Assembly (NCBI GenBank): GCA_015233235.1
Contig: JADFYD010000002.1
Location: forward strand, 1 to 40,742
Reading direction: 5' to 3'
DNA: 40,742 nt
From: Candidatus Omnitrophota bacterium
Lineage (GTDB): Bacteria > Omnitrophota > Gorgyraeia > Tantalellales > Tantalellaceae
Positions within the stretch are counted from its first letter, which is position 1. Every line of letters starts with the position of its first letter. Below, piece by piece: positions 1-9,130 of this stretch. The notes below the pieces were generated by a model that was given only the letters and a program-made list of their open reading frames with translations, had not been told where the DNA came from and did no database searches. The translations under genes were made by a program, and so were the position numbers.

Positions 1-1
1 G

Positions 2-187
2 CCAGGAGTGACTATCATACAAAATGCAGATGGTAGCAGAACTGTGCGATTTACGGCAATTACTATTTCGCATTTAAATTCGGATGGCTCTTCTACTAAT
101 CTTGGATTAGATGACTATCTTTTGCCCGGTGAAAATTATCAGGCATGGAGCACAGTTGGTGCGTATACAATTTATCTTCCTCTATAG
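2..187 (+). CDS. C-terminal fragment of hypothetical protein (5' end outside window)
   Basis: Open frame from base 2: PGVTIIQNADGSRTVRFTAITISHLNSDGSSTNLGLDDYLLPGENYQAWSTVGAYTIYLPL*, TAG at 185-187. Confidence 0.6.
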   Translation, partial: PGVTIIQNADGSRTVRFTAITISHLNSDGSSTNLGLDDYLLPGENYQAWSTVGAYTIYLPL

Positions 188-279
188 ACGTTGAGGGCGA
201 TCCATTCTATATTTTTACTTGCCCGCAATATCCCGATAGTATATCATAGGAGCGCTTTTAAAAATTAAACAGGAGTCCT

Positions 280-1593
280 ATGGTATTGGGTTTTGATCTG
301 CTTGTTGTCGTTATAATGTTGACGTTGAGCGCCATTTTCGCGGCTTACGAGATGGCTCTGGCGTCAATATCGCAGAACCGCATCGCGTTCCTCGTGGCTG
401 AAAAGAAAAAAGGCGCTAGCGACGCGGCCTTTATGAAAAACCGCATTGTGGCAAGCCTTACCGTCATACAGCTCGGATTTACTCTTGTCAGTTTCATCGC
501 GGCGGCAACAGGTGGAGCGGGTGTGGAGAAAGCTCTTTCGCCGTACTTGCACCGTCTGGGTTTATCCGATTTTGTCGCCGACATTATTTCGCTGTTAGTC
601 CTGGTGTTGCCACTGACGCTGATCACCATAATTTTCGCCGAGCTTGTTCCTAAGATGATAGCACTCAATAACAAGGAATGGATGGTGCTTGCTCTTTCCC
701 CGGCGTTCAAGGTCATGTCCTCAATTTTCTACCCGATCGTTTCGGTGATCGAGGTGCTAGTGAAAAAAATTGTGACTATCCTTATGAGGGACCGAAAAGG
801 GATAGTGATCGATGAAAAACTGCAGGGGTTATATGAACTGAAATCCGCCGTCTCGGGCGCGCGAGCTTCTAAGCTTTTCGGCGCCAGGGAAGAAAAAATA
901 GTCTTATCGGCGGCGCAATTATCTTCGCGTCCCGTGAAAGACATAATTATACCGGTAGCTGACATATTTATGATATACGCCGGAAGTTCGCTTATGGACG
1001 CATTTTTAAAAGCGCATCTGGATATGCATACACGTTTTCCGGTCTGTGAGAAAGAAGATGACCCGCAGACTATTCAAGGTTACATTAATTTTAAAGACAT
1101 TGTCTCGGCGCTCAAAGTCGGGCCAGGCGACGGCACGCTTAAGACGATCATGCGACCGCTAACTAAGATCGATGAAAATACTTCGATTTCCCAGGTGCTT
1201 GAAAAAATGATGCAGGAAAAGGCCCATATTATGCTTGTCTCGGCAAGGGAAAGTACCATAATCGGCATGGTCACCCTAGAAGATATAATAGAGGAACTGG
1301 TGGGTGATATTGAGGACGAATTTGACAGGTCTCTTACGCACATAAAGCCTTATGGCACGGCATGGCTTATAGGCGGGGGAGCCTTAATGACCAAGGTCGC
1401 CTCGACACTTGGTATGGACTGGTCAGAGAAATATCACGCAGGACGCGTTCCTACGCTTGCAGAGTGGTGCCAGCAATCCGTTGGCAAAACCCTTGTCGGC
1501 GGCGAGTTGATAGAAAATGACGGTATCCGCGTAAATCCCCGAAAATTCCGCCGTAGAAAAATGTCAGAAGCCATTGTTAGTAATTTAACATAA
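280..1593 (+). CDS. Hemolysin-like/CNNM family membrane protein (DUF21 + CBS pair + CorC_HlyC C-terminal domain)
   Basis: N-terminal DUF21-like TM region (AAYEMALASISQNRI, FAELVPKMIAL), CBS motifs (MIYAGSSLMDAFLKAHLDMHTRFPV; IIGMVTLEDIIEELVGDIEDEFD), CorC-like C-terminus; RBS aggag upstream. Confidence 0.9.
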   Translation: MVLGFDLLVVVIMLTLSAIFAAYEMALASISQNRIAFLVAEKKKGASDAAFMKNRIVASLTVIQLGFTLVSFIAAATGGAGVEKALSPYLHRLGLSDFVADIISLLVLVLPLTLITIIFAELVPKMIALNNKEWMVLALSPAFKVMSSIFYPIVSVIEVLVKKIVTILMRDRKGIVIDEKLQGLYELKSAVSGARASKLFGAREEKIVLSAAQLSSRPVKDIIIPVADIFMIYAGSSLMDAFLKAHLDMHTRFPVCEKEDDPQTIQGYINFKDIVSALKVGPGDGTLKTIMRPLTKIDENTSISQVLEKMMQEKAHIMLVSARESTIIGMVTLEDIIEELVGDIEDEFDRSLTHIKPYGTAWLIGGGALMTKVASTLGMDWSEKYHAGRVPTLAEWCQQSVGKTLVGGELIENDGIRVNPRKFRRRKMSEAIVSNLT

Positions 1594-1600
1594 TAAAAAG

Positions 1601-1629
1601 TTGAATATCTGGGTTTGTTAGGTTATAAT
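1601..1629 (+). promoter_or_regulatory. Candidate sigma70-type promoter for the giant ORF
   Basis: TTGAAT (1601-1606) - 17 nt - TATAAT (1624-1629), about 40 nt upstream of the start codon. Confidence 0.6.
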
Positions 1630-1667
1630 GTGCTTAACTATATGCCATAACAAAGGTAATCACAAGG

Positions 1668-4600
1668 ATGTCTATGAAAAAGATCATTTCATGTTTTACT
1701 GCCATTATTTTTCTTTGCACTAATTTTTCCTATGCCAATGTTGTAACTATCAAACCTGACAAGTTAGCGCCGCCCCTCATAAGCCAGGAATATCCTATCA
1801 CCCGTACACAGGACACGTTTCGAAACAGTGTGCGAGACAATGTTAAACTTATGACGTTGTCTTTGTACATCGCCGAGTACTATTTTAAGAATACCGATAA
1901 AAGCACCGATCTATTCAATTATCTCACTAAAACTTTGGGTTTTGATTCTACATTTTTACATTCCAGCGGTATCAATTTTGACGATGTAAAATTTGATACT
2001 GACAGGATTGTGCGTGTTTATTTTTCCGACGCGGTGACAGGAGAGCGAGGCGTGATCGGTGTGGCCGATGTCGACGTCGCGGCCTCTTATGCTTTACGTG
2101 ATAAGAGATGGGAGACACTTAGCGCTGATTCTAAATACGTGTTTTTTATCGCGCAATGCCCGGCTCCGGATAGGTCTAAAACCGGTGCTCAAGATCAGCG
2201 TGACCTGAAGGGCACTAACGCCGCAGAGACAAATCCTGAAATCATAGAATTGATAAAAAATAGAGAGTTGGTCGAGCTTTATCTGGATAATGGAACCGGA
2301 GAACTTAAGGCCAGCAGGCTTAATTTTGTTCCCGGATATGTACCCATGAGAACGCCGGTCGATGTATATCGCGGTTTAGAAATGGATGTTTTACAGCTCT
2401 TTACGCCTGATATACAAAAAAACATAATTGAATGGTTAAAAACACATAAGGTACGGGGTGCGCCGGTCAAATTCAGGATAGCATTGGGAAGGATCGGTTT
2501 GAAATGGTCGAATAGCCCTGAATATTCGAACATTATGCATGCCGGCGTGACCGACGGAGTGATCTATACGGGCAGCGCGTTATTGAGGTATCTGTTCACG
2601 GATGGCGATGAGAATCAAAAATTGCAGCGTATGATCCTTGACGAAGACGAGTACCAGCACCTCATCGGTTTACCGCACGGCTCACAGAGTGACGTGAACG
2701 AGCGCATCGAACATGTTAAATTTCTGGAAGCCACTCGAGGTCTGGAACAGATACGCGCGGCGATGCTTCACAACGACGTATATTTCCTGCAAAGCGAACT
2801 GGAATGTTGTCTTGTCCCCGGGGGCACCAGCACAAAACACCTTTTTGAGATACTCGCGGTCTGTAATGATGTCTCGATGAGCTTGCCCTTGTATGCGGTT
2901 GAAAGCAGATATTCCATAAATCATGCCGTATCTCTTCTCGATGCCGACAGACAGGAAATGCTAGTCAAGATATTGAATTCTGATACGGACCTTGTACGGG
3001 CGAATAGAAGTAACGTTGTGATCGAGGATATACTGTTGCTTCTTGCCCAGGAAAAACTTGATTACGATTGGGTGAAAAAATTCGCTCCTGAATTGGAAAA
3101 AAGGACAGTTTGGCAAATATCGCCTGAAATATGGCATGAGGCCGGCGGACTCGCAAGAGTTATGCAGTATCATGGCGCCGGCATGCTTGAACTATTAAAA
3201 AATTCCGATACGAAATTACGTCACATTGAACCCCATTATCAGTACCGCATCGATCCCATCACAAAAGAACCGATACCGTTCGATTACCGGACCGACATTA
3301 CGCACCCGATCGCGAACCTTAAAGATACCGGTATCAGATTTCAGGTCACTGTAGGCGGAAGGCCGGTGAATGTCGCGGTTTCGAGCGGCAAGAACGATCT
3401 TGGTATAGAGGTGTGGCTGATAAGGGATGTGCAGGATAACGGCAAAAGTTTCTACACGCATTCGCTCTACAATTACAGAAGAGAGCCGTTCGAGCATAAT
3501 CCGACAACTCCTACATGGGAAGAGTTCTCGGCTTTTTATTCAAAGGCGTCGCTTGAACTTGTGAGAATAGTTGAGAACCGCGAAAAGAAAGAAAAAGAGG
3601 AACTTAGAGAGGAGTGGAGAGCTCCCGTTCTGCATCTCAATGATTCACAAACCGCGCTTGTTTCGGTATATCGCAAGATCCTACTGGACCAGGAAATGGA
3701 GAAAAAAAGACATAGCGAAAAATATACCATTGACCCGGTATTGGAGGAGGCGATCATATTTTTTACTACTCACACATACAATAATCGCAGGGATTATTCA
3801 CTCGAAGGGCATAGAAGACAATCTGCCATAGATACGCTGAAATTTCTGGATATTCCCGATAAGTACATGGAACTATTCAGGAATTACAAAGAATTTTCTC
3901 CAGGAAATATAGAATTCCGTTATGATATCGCCTCTGGCGGTCTGAGGTCCGCGGATGGGCAAAGCGCCGTTGCCAAGGCCCACCGCGACGATGTAGCTAT
4001 GTTGGACGAATGGTTGAACGACCCGACAAACACTACGGCCCGGCGCTTGTATGAAGACCTTGACGACCCATTTCTAAATGTTGAGATCGCGGCTATCGCT
4101 AATGGCGATCACCGTGAAGCCAGCGCCGAATATTTTAGGAAATACCTGAAAAGAGTGAACCCTATGGCTGATGTTGAACATCCGGTGCCGGCGGAACTAT
4201 TTGCCGCGAAGAGCGAGGCCAAAAAAAATCTGGCCCTTAAACCAACCATTGATATGTCAGGTAATAGGCGTAAGCGGCTTGTCTATTCCTCTGTCGATGG
4301 GGTCATCGATGATGGAAGGGCTTTTCTTGATCAGGAACGCGCCCTTCCGGTAGTTTCATATTCCGGCCGTCTCGTACGTGAAAAGGTCGGAAGGGGCAGC
4401 AACCTTGACAATGGTACCGGAATAGACGGAAGAGGAGCGTTTGACAACACCAATATCAGGGAACTTGTAAAACGAGGGGTGCAGGTCGTTATATTTGGTA
4501 ACGTTCAATCCAATAATCCTGACAGTGATAGATTGAGCCAGGACCTCATTAATTTGGTGGACGAACTTAAACGTGAATCCGAACGGGAACATTATAAGGG

Positions 4601-7274
4601 AAGGTTGATCTTTGTTCCAAGGTTCATGTTGGATGACCAAAGGGCGCTTCTTGCCGCGTCCGATATACAGGTGCAGGATTCTTATCCAAAAACTGAAGCG
4701 GCAGGGTTTACCGAAGCGGACATCGCTGTCAACGGCGGTTTGGAAGTGGCTACTTTACGTACCGGTAAAGACTATAATGAAGGTGTTGGGGAAGGATTAT
4801 TCCAGGCGCAGGGGTGGCCATTCGATTTTGAGAAACTTGGACGCGGTAACACGCTTGTGCCTGAAACTCTCGACTCAAAAGGTTACTTGAAAGTTATGCT
4901 TGCTGCTTTGAGTATGGGGCTGGAAACTCCCGAACACGCCGTTACGCCCGACGAGCTTGTAACCGTGCTGAAGGAAAAACTATGTCATCATCAGGCGACA
5001 TCTGTAAAACTTAGCAGGGTGCTGGAGGCGCGCATAACCGCAGCGGCGTATTTACGTCTGTTCAGTACCACCATTGCGAAGAAAAAAGCCAAGATACTGG
5101 CTCGTAAAAAATATGATGAAGCGCAGAAAGCCGAAAAAGAATACGGCGAGATCTTGCGGAGATTAGCCAAAGATGTTCCGGATGATTATCTGGTTTATAC
5201 GATATGCCGTTTTGTCCTTGAAAACAGGATTGAAAAAGCCGCGAACGCTTTATTTACGAGCGAGCTATTTCAGCGTGATAAGAAGAATTATGAGCCGATG
5301 GCGCAGGTATTTAATAATTTGATCGTTTTTATTAATGAAGGCAAGGTCACTTCAGCCGATGCCAGGAGATTTATCGGTTTACTGATACAGCGGATCAGTC
5401 TTCTGTCGGAACCGGATTCAAATACTAATCCCGGATCGGCGGAGTTTGCCGGAGCTGTTCAACTTATGGCGGCGCAGTCGCTGATGATCATTTCATGGTT
5501 AGAAACAAGGGTGCCCGGCGCCGATAGGATACGGATAACGTCAAACCGCGAAAAGATGGCGCCAAACGTCGACCACGGCGCTTCGTACATAGACGCTTCG
5601 TCACTTCCGGGAAATTTGAAGAACGCAGATTATGTTCATTTAGGGCTAACCGAATCCGCGCCAAAATATGAGAGCAGGATTTATAAGCCGGCTGTCTTTG
5701 ATATGGGGCTTCTATTGTCTGCGATGGGGTCGCCAGTTTACGGTACATATTTGGTTAATAGCGGGTTTTGCGCGATCCCGGAGACCATACAAAATGCTGT
5801 TGACGGCATTCAAATGAAGCCTCTCTTTGAAACAGCGTTTATCCATAATGTTTTCCCCGGATCTTTGCAAACCGTATCACGCGAAACGGGTCATTTTCAG
5901 GGCAGGAACCTAATACTTAAACAGGCCCTAAGCGGCTATGGTGTACAACTTAATGTGGAATACTCGTCAGATGGGATGAAGGCGGGGAAAATATTTGCGC
6001 AATTTATCTACCCCGGCAGTTATTTCGCGGCGCTTCCCGGGCATGTAAGCTATGTAATCAATTTAGGTGATCTGCGATACCGCGGTGTGCAGTGTGAGTT
6101 GCCGATCGATGTGGCCTCGCGTTTTCGGCCGGATTTTAACTTTAGTAACGAGAATTTAACACGTTTTAAAGAAGTGTTTTTAGGCGTTAAATCTCCCTAT
6201 GCCGGCATTTTGACAAATGACAGGATGGGGATGATTAAGACCGGAGATGATGTCCCCGCGCCTGTGTGGGTGGAATCGCTGGATCACCAGATCCGTGAAA
6301 TGTTCGGGATCGACGGTAAAACTAAAAATTTGACCGATTTTTATCTTCTATCCAGACATGGGCAGCAGGAGAATTTCATAAAAAGTTTGGCGACTTTTGT
6401 GCGGTTGCTTATCGCTTCTGGAGGGGACCAGGCAATGACTGTACCGGAGGGTACCGTAAAACCGCAAATATTTACGTCAAGTGAGTTGGCGGAGGTAGTA
6501 GCGCAGCTGAAACAAAAACCCGCTACTCCAGTGTCGTTGGGATTGACCGATGCGTTGAAGACCTATGTTGATGACAATAGGGACAACCTGAGGTACATAC
6601 TTGATAACAAAGACTCGGAAGACAGGCTTATAAGGATACCTCTCGAGTTGATCGAAAGCGTAGGCGTGGAGAATATACGCGGATACTTAGAAGCGATACA
6701 AGCCACTAAACATGGATATCTCGAGATATTTTCTGTTCAAAATCCGCTTAGTATCGGTAACCCGCACAATCTGGTCGTGAAAGATATACCTGAGCATCTC
6801 AAAAAAGAAAAAAGAACGCGTCAAAACACGATAACTATTTTCCCGGTATTTAAAGGTGACAATCTTCCCAAAAGCCAGGTAAATAGGGTTTGGCAGGAGA
6901 GGCTGGGCGGAGAAGACCCAATGAAAACTATTTTGTCTCCGGCCGGGTATAACTATGACAAAGCCGGGATGATACGCAGTATTATTATGGGCCTTCGTTT
7001 GTCAGAAGTCAGCCATATGGCTAATGGCGAAAGCGGTATAGTGCTATCCGATATACTGGCCGATTTCAAAAAACTATATTCAATGCAAAGTGAGGTCAAC
7101 GGCGAATTTAATATTACCGTTGATGATATCCGCAGCCTTTGCGGCGACGTAAATTTTGATACAATGCTGGCCTCTCTTGATAAAATTATAAAACTGCTTC
7201 CTATCTTACCGCTTTCCACTGAAGAGATACGAGAAATTTACGCTTTTGCCCGGCAATCTCTGGTAAGCGCGTAA
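1668..7274 (+). CDS. Giant predicted secreted protein (1868 aa) with GT-B / glycogen-synthase-like region and unassigned C-terminal half
   Basis: Sec-like signal peptide MSMKKIISCFTAIIFLCTNFSYA|N; GT5-like motifs ISPEIWHEAGGLARVM, APVLHLNDSQTALVSVY, PVVSYSGRLVREKVG, QDSYPKTEAAGFTEADIAVNGGLEVATL; long uninterrupted frame. Confidence 0.75.
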   Translation: MSMKKIISCFTAIIFLCTNFSYANVVTIKPDKLAPPLISQEYPITRTQDTFRNSVRDNVKLMTLSLYIAEYYFKNTDKSTDLFNYLTKTLGFDSTFLHSSGINFDDVKFDTDRIVRVYFSDAVTGERGVIGVADVDVAASYALRDKRWETLSADSKYVFFIAQCPAPDRSKTGAQDQRDLKGTNAAETNPEIIELIKNRELVELYLDNGTGELKASRLNFVPGYVPMRTPVDVYRGLEMDVLQLFTPDIQKNIIEWLKTHKVRGAPVKFRIALGRIGLKWSNSPEYSNIMHAGVTDGVIYTGSALLRYLFTDGDENQKLQRMILDEDEYQHLIGLPHGSQSDVNERIEHVKFLEATRGLEQIRAAMLHNDVYFLQSELECCLVPGGTSTKHLFEILAVCNDVSMSLPLYAVESRYSINHAVSLLDADRQEMLVKILNSDTDLVRANRSNVVIEDILLLLAQEKLDYDWVKKFAPELEKRTVWQISPEIWHEAGGLARVMQYHGAGMLELLKNSDTKLRHIEPHYQYRIDPITKEPIPFDYRTDITHPIANLKDTGIRFQVTVGGRPVNVAVSSGKNDLGIEVWLIRDVQDNGKSFYTHSLYNYRREPFEHNPTTPTWEEFSAFYSKASLELVRIVENREKKEKEELREEWRAPVLHLNDSQTALVSVYRKILLDQEMEKKRHSEKYTIDPVLEEAIIFFTTHTYNNRRDYSLEGHRRQSAIDTLKFLDIPDKYMELFRNYKEFSPGNIEFRYDIASGGLRSADGQSAVAKAHRDDVAMLDEWLNDPTNTTARRLYEDLDDPFLNVEIAAIANGDHREASAEYFRKYLKRVNPMADVEHPVPAELFAAKSEAKKNLALKPTIDMSGNRRKRLVYSSVDGVIDDGRAFLDQERALPVVSYSGRLVREKVGRGSNLDNGTGIDGRGAFDNTNIRELVKRGVQVVIFGNVQSNNPDSDRLSQDLINLVDELKRESEREHYKGRLIFVPRFMLDDQRALLAASDIQVQDSYPKTEAAGFTEADIAVNGGLEVATLRTGKDYNEGVGEGLFQAQGWPFDFEKLGRGNTLVPETLDSKGYLKVMLAALSMGLETPEHAVTPDELVTVLKEKLCHHQATSVKLSRVLEARITAAAYLRLFSTTIAKKKAKILARKKYDEAQKAEKEYGEILRRLAKDVPDDYLVYTICRFVLENRIEKAANALFTSELFQRDKKNYEPMAQVFNNLIVFINEGKVTSADARRFIGLLIQRISLLSEPDSNTNPGSAEFAGAVQLMAAQSLMIISWLETRVPGADRIRITSNREKMAPNVDHGASYIDASSLPGNLKNADYVHLGLTESAPKYESRIYKPAVFDMGLLLSAMGSPVYGTYLVNSGFCAIPETIQNAVDGIQMKPLFETAFIHNVFPGSLQTVSRETGHFQGRNLILKQALSGYGVQLNVEYSSDGMKAGKIFAQFIYPGSYFAALPGHVSYVINLGDLRYRGVQCELPIDVASRFRPDFNFSNENLTRFKEVFLGVKSPYAGILTNDRMGMIKTGDDVPAPVWVESLDHQIREMFGIDGKTKNLTDFYLLSRHGQQENFIKSLATFVRLLIASGGDQAMTVPEGTVKPQIFTSSELAEVVAQLKQKPATPVSLGLTDALKTYVDDNRDNLRYILDNKDSEDRLIRIPLELIESVGVENIRGYLEAIQATKHGYLEIFSVQNPLSIGNPHNLVVKDIPEHLKKEKRTRQNTITIFPVFKGDNLPKSQVNRVWQERLGGEDPMKTILSPAGYNYDKAGMIRSIIMGLRLSEVSHMANGESGIVLSDILADFKKLYSMQSEVNGEFNITVDDIRSLCGDVNFDTMLASLDKIIKLLPILPLSTEEIREIYAFARQSLVSA

Positions 7275-7376
7275 GTTTGTGTTATGGCGATAGCGAAAAA
7301 AGTCAATGAATCGCATAGATAACTTTTAATTATTATGTTAGAATTGCTACGTCTTTAAACATAAAAAAGTTATCAC

Positions 7377-8918
7377 ATGAAAAAAACTGCATACAAATTC
7401 GGCCCGGTAGTATTTATTACACTCATTTCGTTTTTTGCAGTAGTATCTGTCTCTGCCGCAACGCCTGTTCCGCCTTCTAGTCTGGCTACCGAAGCGCGCT
7501 CTACGGAAGAACTCCAGGGAATGAAAGGACTTGACGAAAGAGATAACGGCGCGACTTTTTCCGCTTCAGCAGAGAAGCCCGGCAAAAAAAAATTATTCTC
7601 CGCGAATAAGCCGGAAATGTCGGGTGACCCTGTTTGGGACTCTATAAAACAGAAAAATATCGACGCGGAGGGGAAGCTCGCGTTGGCTGGTTTAATCGAT
7701 ATAGCGCTTAAGAACGCGCCTGCGACAAGTGAAGCATGGAATAATATTAATGTGGCGGCGGCCCAAAAACAGCAGGCGGAAAGCGCATTTTACCCTCAGG
7801 TGGCACTGTCCGGCAGGATTCAAGGCGAAGACACCGTCTCGAACGTTGCTGCCAATAAGTTGAGGAACAATTTTGTCAGTCCCAGCGCTAAAATAACGTA
7901 CCTACTTTTTGATTTCGGCGGCACAGCCGCCCAGGTAGATAATACTTTGCATAAACTTGCCGCCGCGGACGCGCAGTATAACCAGGCTCTGCAGGATCTT
8001 GTGCTGAACGTGGAAGTTGCGTATTACACCTTATACGGCGCGCAGGCGGCGTATGAAGCCGCGAAGGCCGATGTAGCGAATAATAAAGCTAATTATGATG
8101 CGGCCAAGGAAAAATTTGATGCGGGTCTAGCCGTTGAACTCGATGTGTTCCAGGCGAAGACCAATTATGAAAACGCGCTTTATGAGCAGGAGAATGCCAA
8201 ATATAACGTAAAGAGCGGCAAAGCGAATCTTGCAAAAACCATCGGTGTTTCGGCCGATGCCGCCTTTGATATCGCAGCGCCGCTGGAAGAAATATCCGTG
8301 AAGGTGCTCGAGGAAGAAGTGAGCTCTGCTATTGAGGAAGCGATAAAAGCGCGGCCCGATGTGGTCTCGTTCAGAGAAAATTTGAAAGCTGCGGAAGCCC
8401 TGAAAAGAGCCGCTTTTGCCGGGTTTTTCCCGACGATCAATCTGACCGGCACTGGTGGCAAAACGTGGGCTCAATATTATACTCCTTACAAAAGACATGT
8501 TGGTGATACCGATCTTACCGGATATGTCAGCGTGGACTGGAATATCTTTAGCGGCTTCAACGATGTGGCCGTGTCTAAACAGGCTGACGCCGAGGCGAAG
8601 ATAGCCATGGACCAGCTGATAGACGCCGAACTTGGCGCGAGCGCGGATGTATGGATTAAATATTTCAGTTTTAATGCCGCCGTGCAGAAGTTCGCATTGG
8701 GCAAATCGCAATATGAAACGGCTTCGGTGTCATATAATTTGGCCAAAGAGAGCTATGACGCAGGGTTGAAAACTATTCTGGACCTTTTGCAGGCCCAAAG
8801 CGGGCTCAGTACCGCGCGTAAGCAATTTATACAGTCCCGGCAGGACGTGTTTACGTCACTAGCGGGACTCGCGCATTCTATAGGTTCACCGAACGCCAGA
8901 ATAGCTGTAGCAAAATAA
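7377..8918 (+). CDS. TolC family outer membrane efflux protein
   Basis: Signal peptide; OEP repeats (LALAGLIDIALKNAPATSEAWNNINVAAAQKQQAESAFYPQVALSGR; SYDAGLKTILDLLQAQSGLSTARKQFIQSRQDVFTSLAGLAHSIG). Confidence 0.93.
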   Translation: MKKTAYKFGPVVFITLISFFAVVSVSAATPVPPSSLATEARSTEELQGMKGLDERDNGATFSASAEKPGKKKLFSANKPEMSGDPVWDSIKQKNIDAEGKLALAGLIDIALKNAPATSEAWNNINVAAAQKQQAESAFYPQVALSGRIQGEDTVSNVAANKLRNNFVSPSAKITYLLFDFGGTAAQVDNTLHKLAAADAQYNQALQDLVLNVEVAYYTLYGAQAAYEAAKADVANNKANYDAAKEKFDAGLAVELDVFQAKTNYENALYEQENAKYNVKSGKANLAKTIGVSADAAFDIAAPLEEISVKVLEEEVSSAIEEAIKARPDVVSFRENLKAAEALKRAAFAGFFPTINLTGTGGKTWAQYYTPYKRHVGDTDLTGYVSVDWNIFSGFNDVAVSKQADAEAKIAMDQLIDAELGASADVWIKYFSFNAAVQKFALGKSQYETASVSYNLAKESYDAGLKTILDLLQAQSGLSTARKQFIQSRQDVFTSLAGLAHSIGSPNARIAVAK

Positions 8919-8964
8919 ATTGGTACGATTCTTTGATCTTTAGATTCATTTATACGTCCAGGAC

Positions 8965-9074
8965 CGTCATTGCGAGGGAGCGATAGCGACCGAAGCAATC
9001 TCATGAGATCGCCACGGTTGCCTTCGGCAACCTCGCGACGCTTCGCGGATTGCTTCGCTTCGCTCGCAATGACG
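8965..9074. repeat. Palindromic intergenic repeat (CGTCATTGCGAG...CTCGCAATGACG type, REP/MITE-like)
   Basis: Terminal inverted 12-mers CGTCATTGCGAG (8965-8976) and CTCGCAATGACG (9063-9074); internal hairpin GGTTGCC-TTC-GGCAACC (9016-9032) and palindrome ATCTCATGAGAT (8998-9009). Confidence 0.8.
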
Positions 9075-9130
9075 ACGTTAATTAGAAGTTGTTTCACTTG
9101 AGGTGAGCTGTTAAAGGGAATGGGGGTGTT

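Noticed and set aside
345-1343. Several antisense ORFs over the CNNM/CorC-like gene
   Set aside because: Sense frame has clear family motifs; antisense frames lack RBS and recognisable domains.
8127-8711. 194-aa antisense ORF inside the tolC-like gene
   Set aside because: Shadow of a strongly coding sense frame; no motif.
8931-8954. Possible period-8 repeat gattcttt/gatcttta/gattcatt
   Set aside because: Too degenerate and short to distinguish from AT-rich background.
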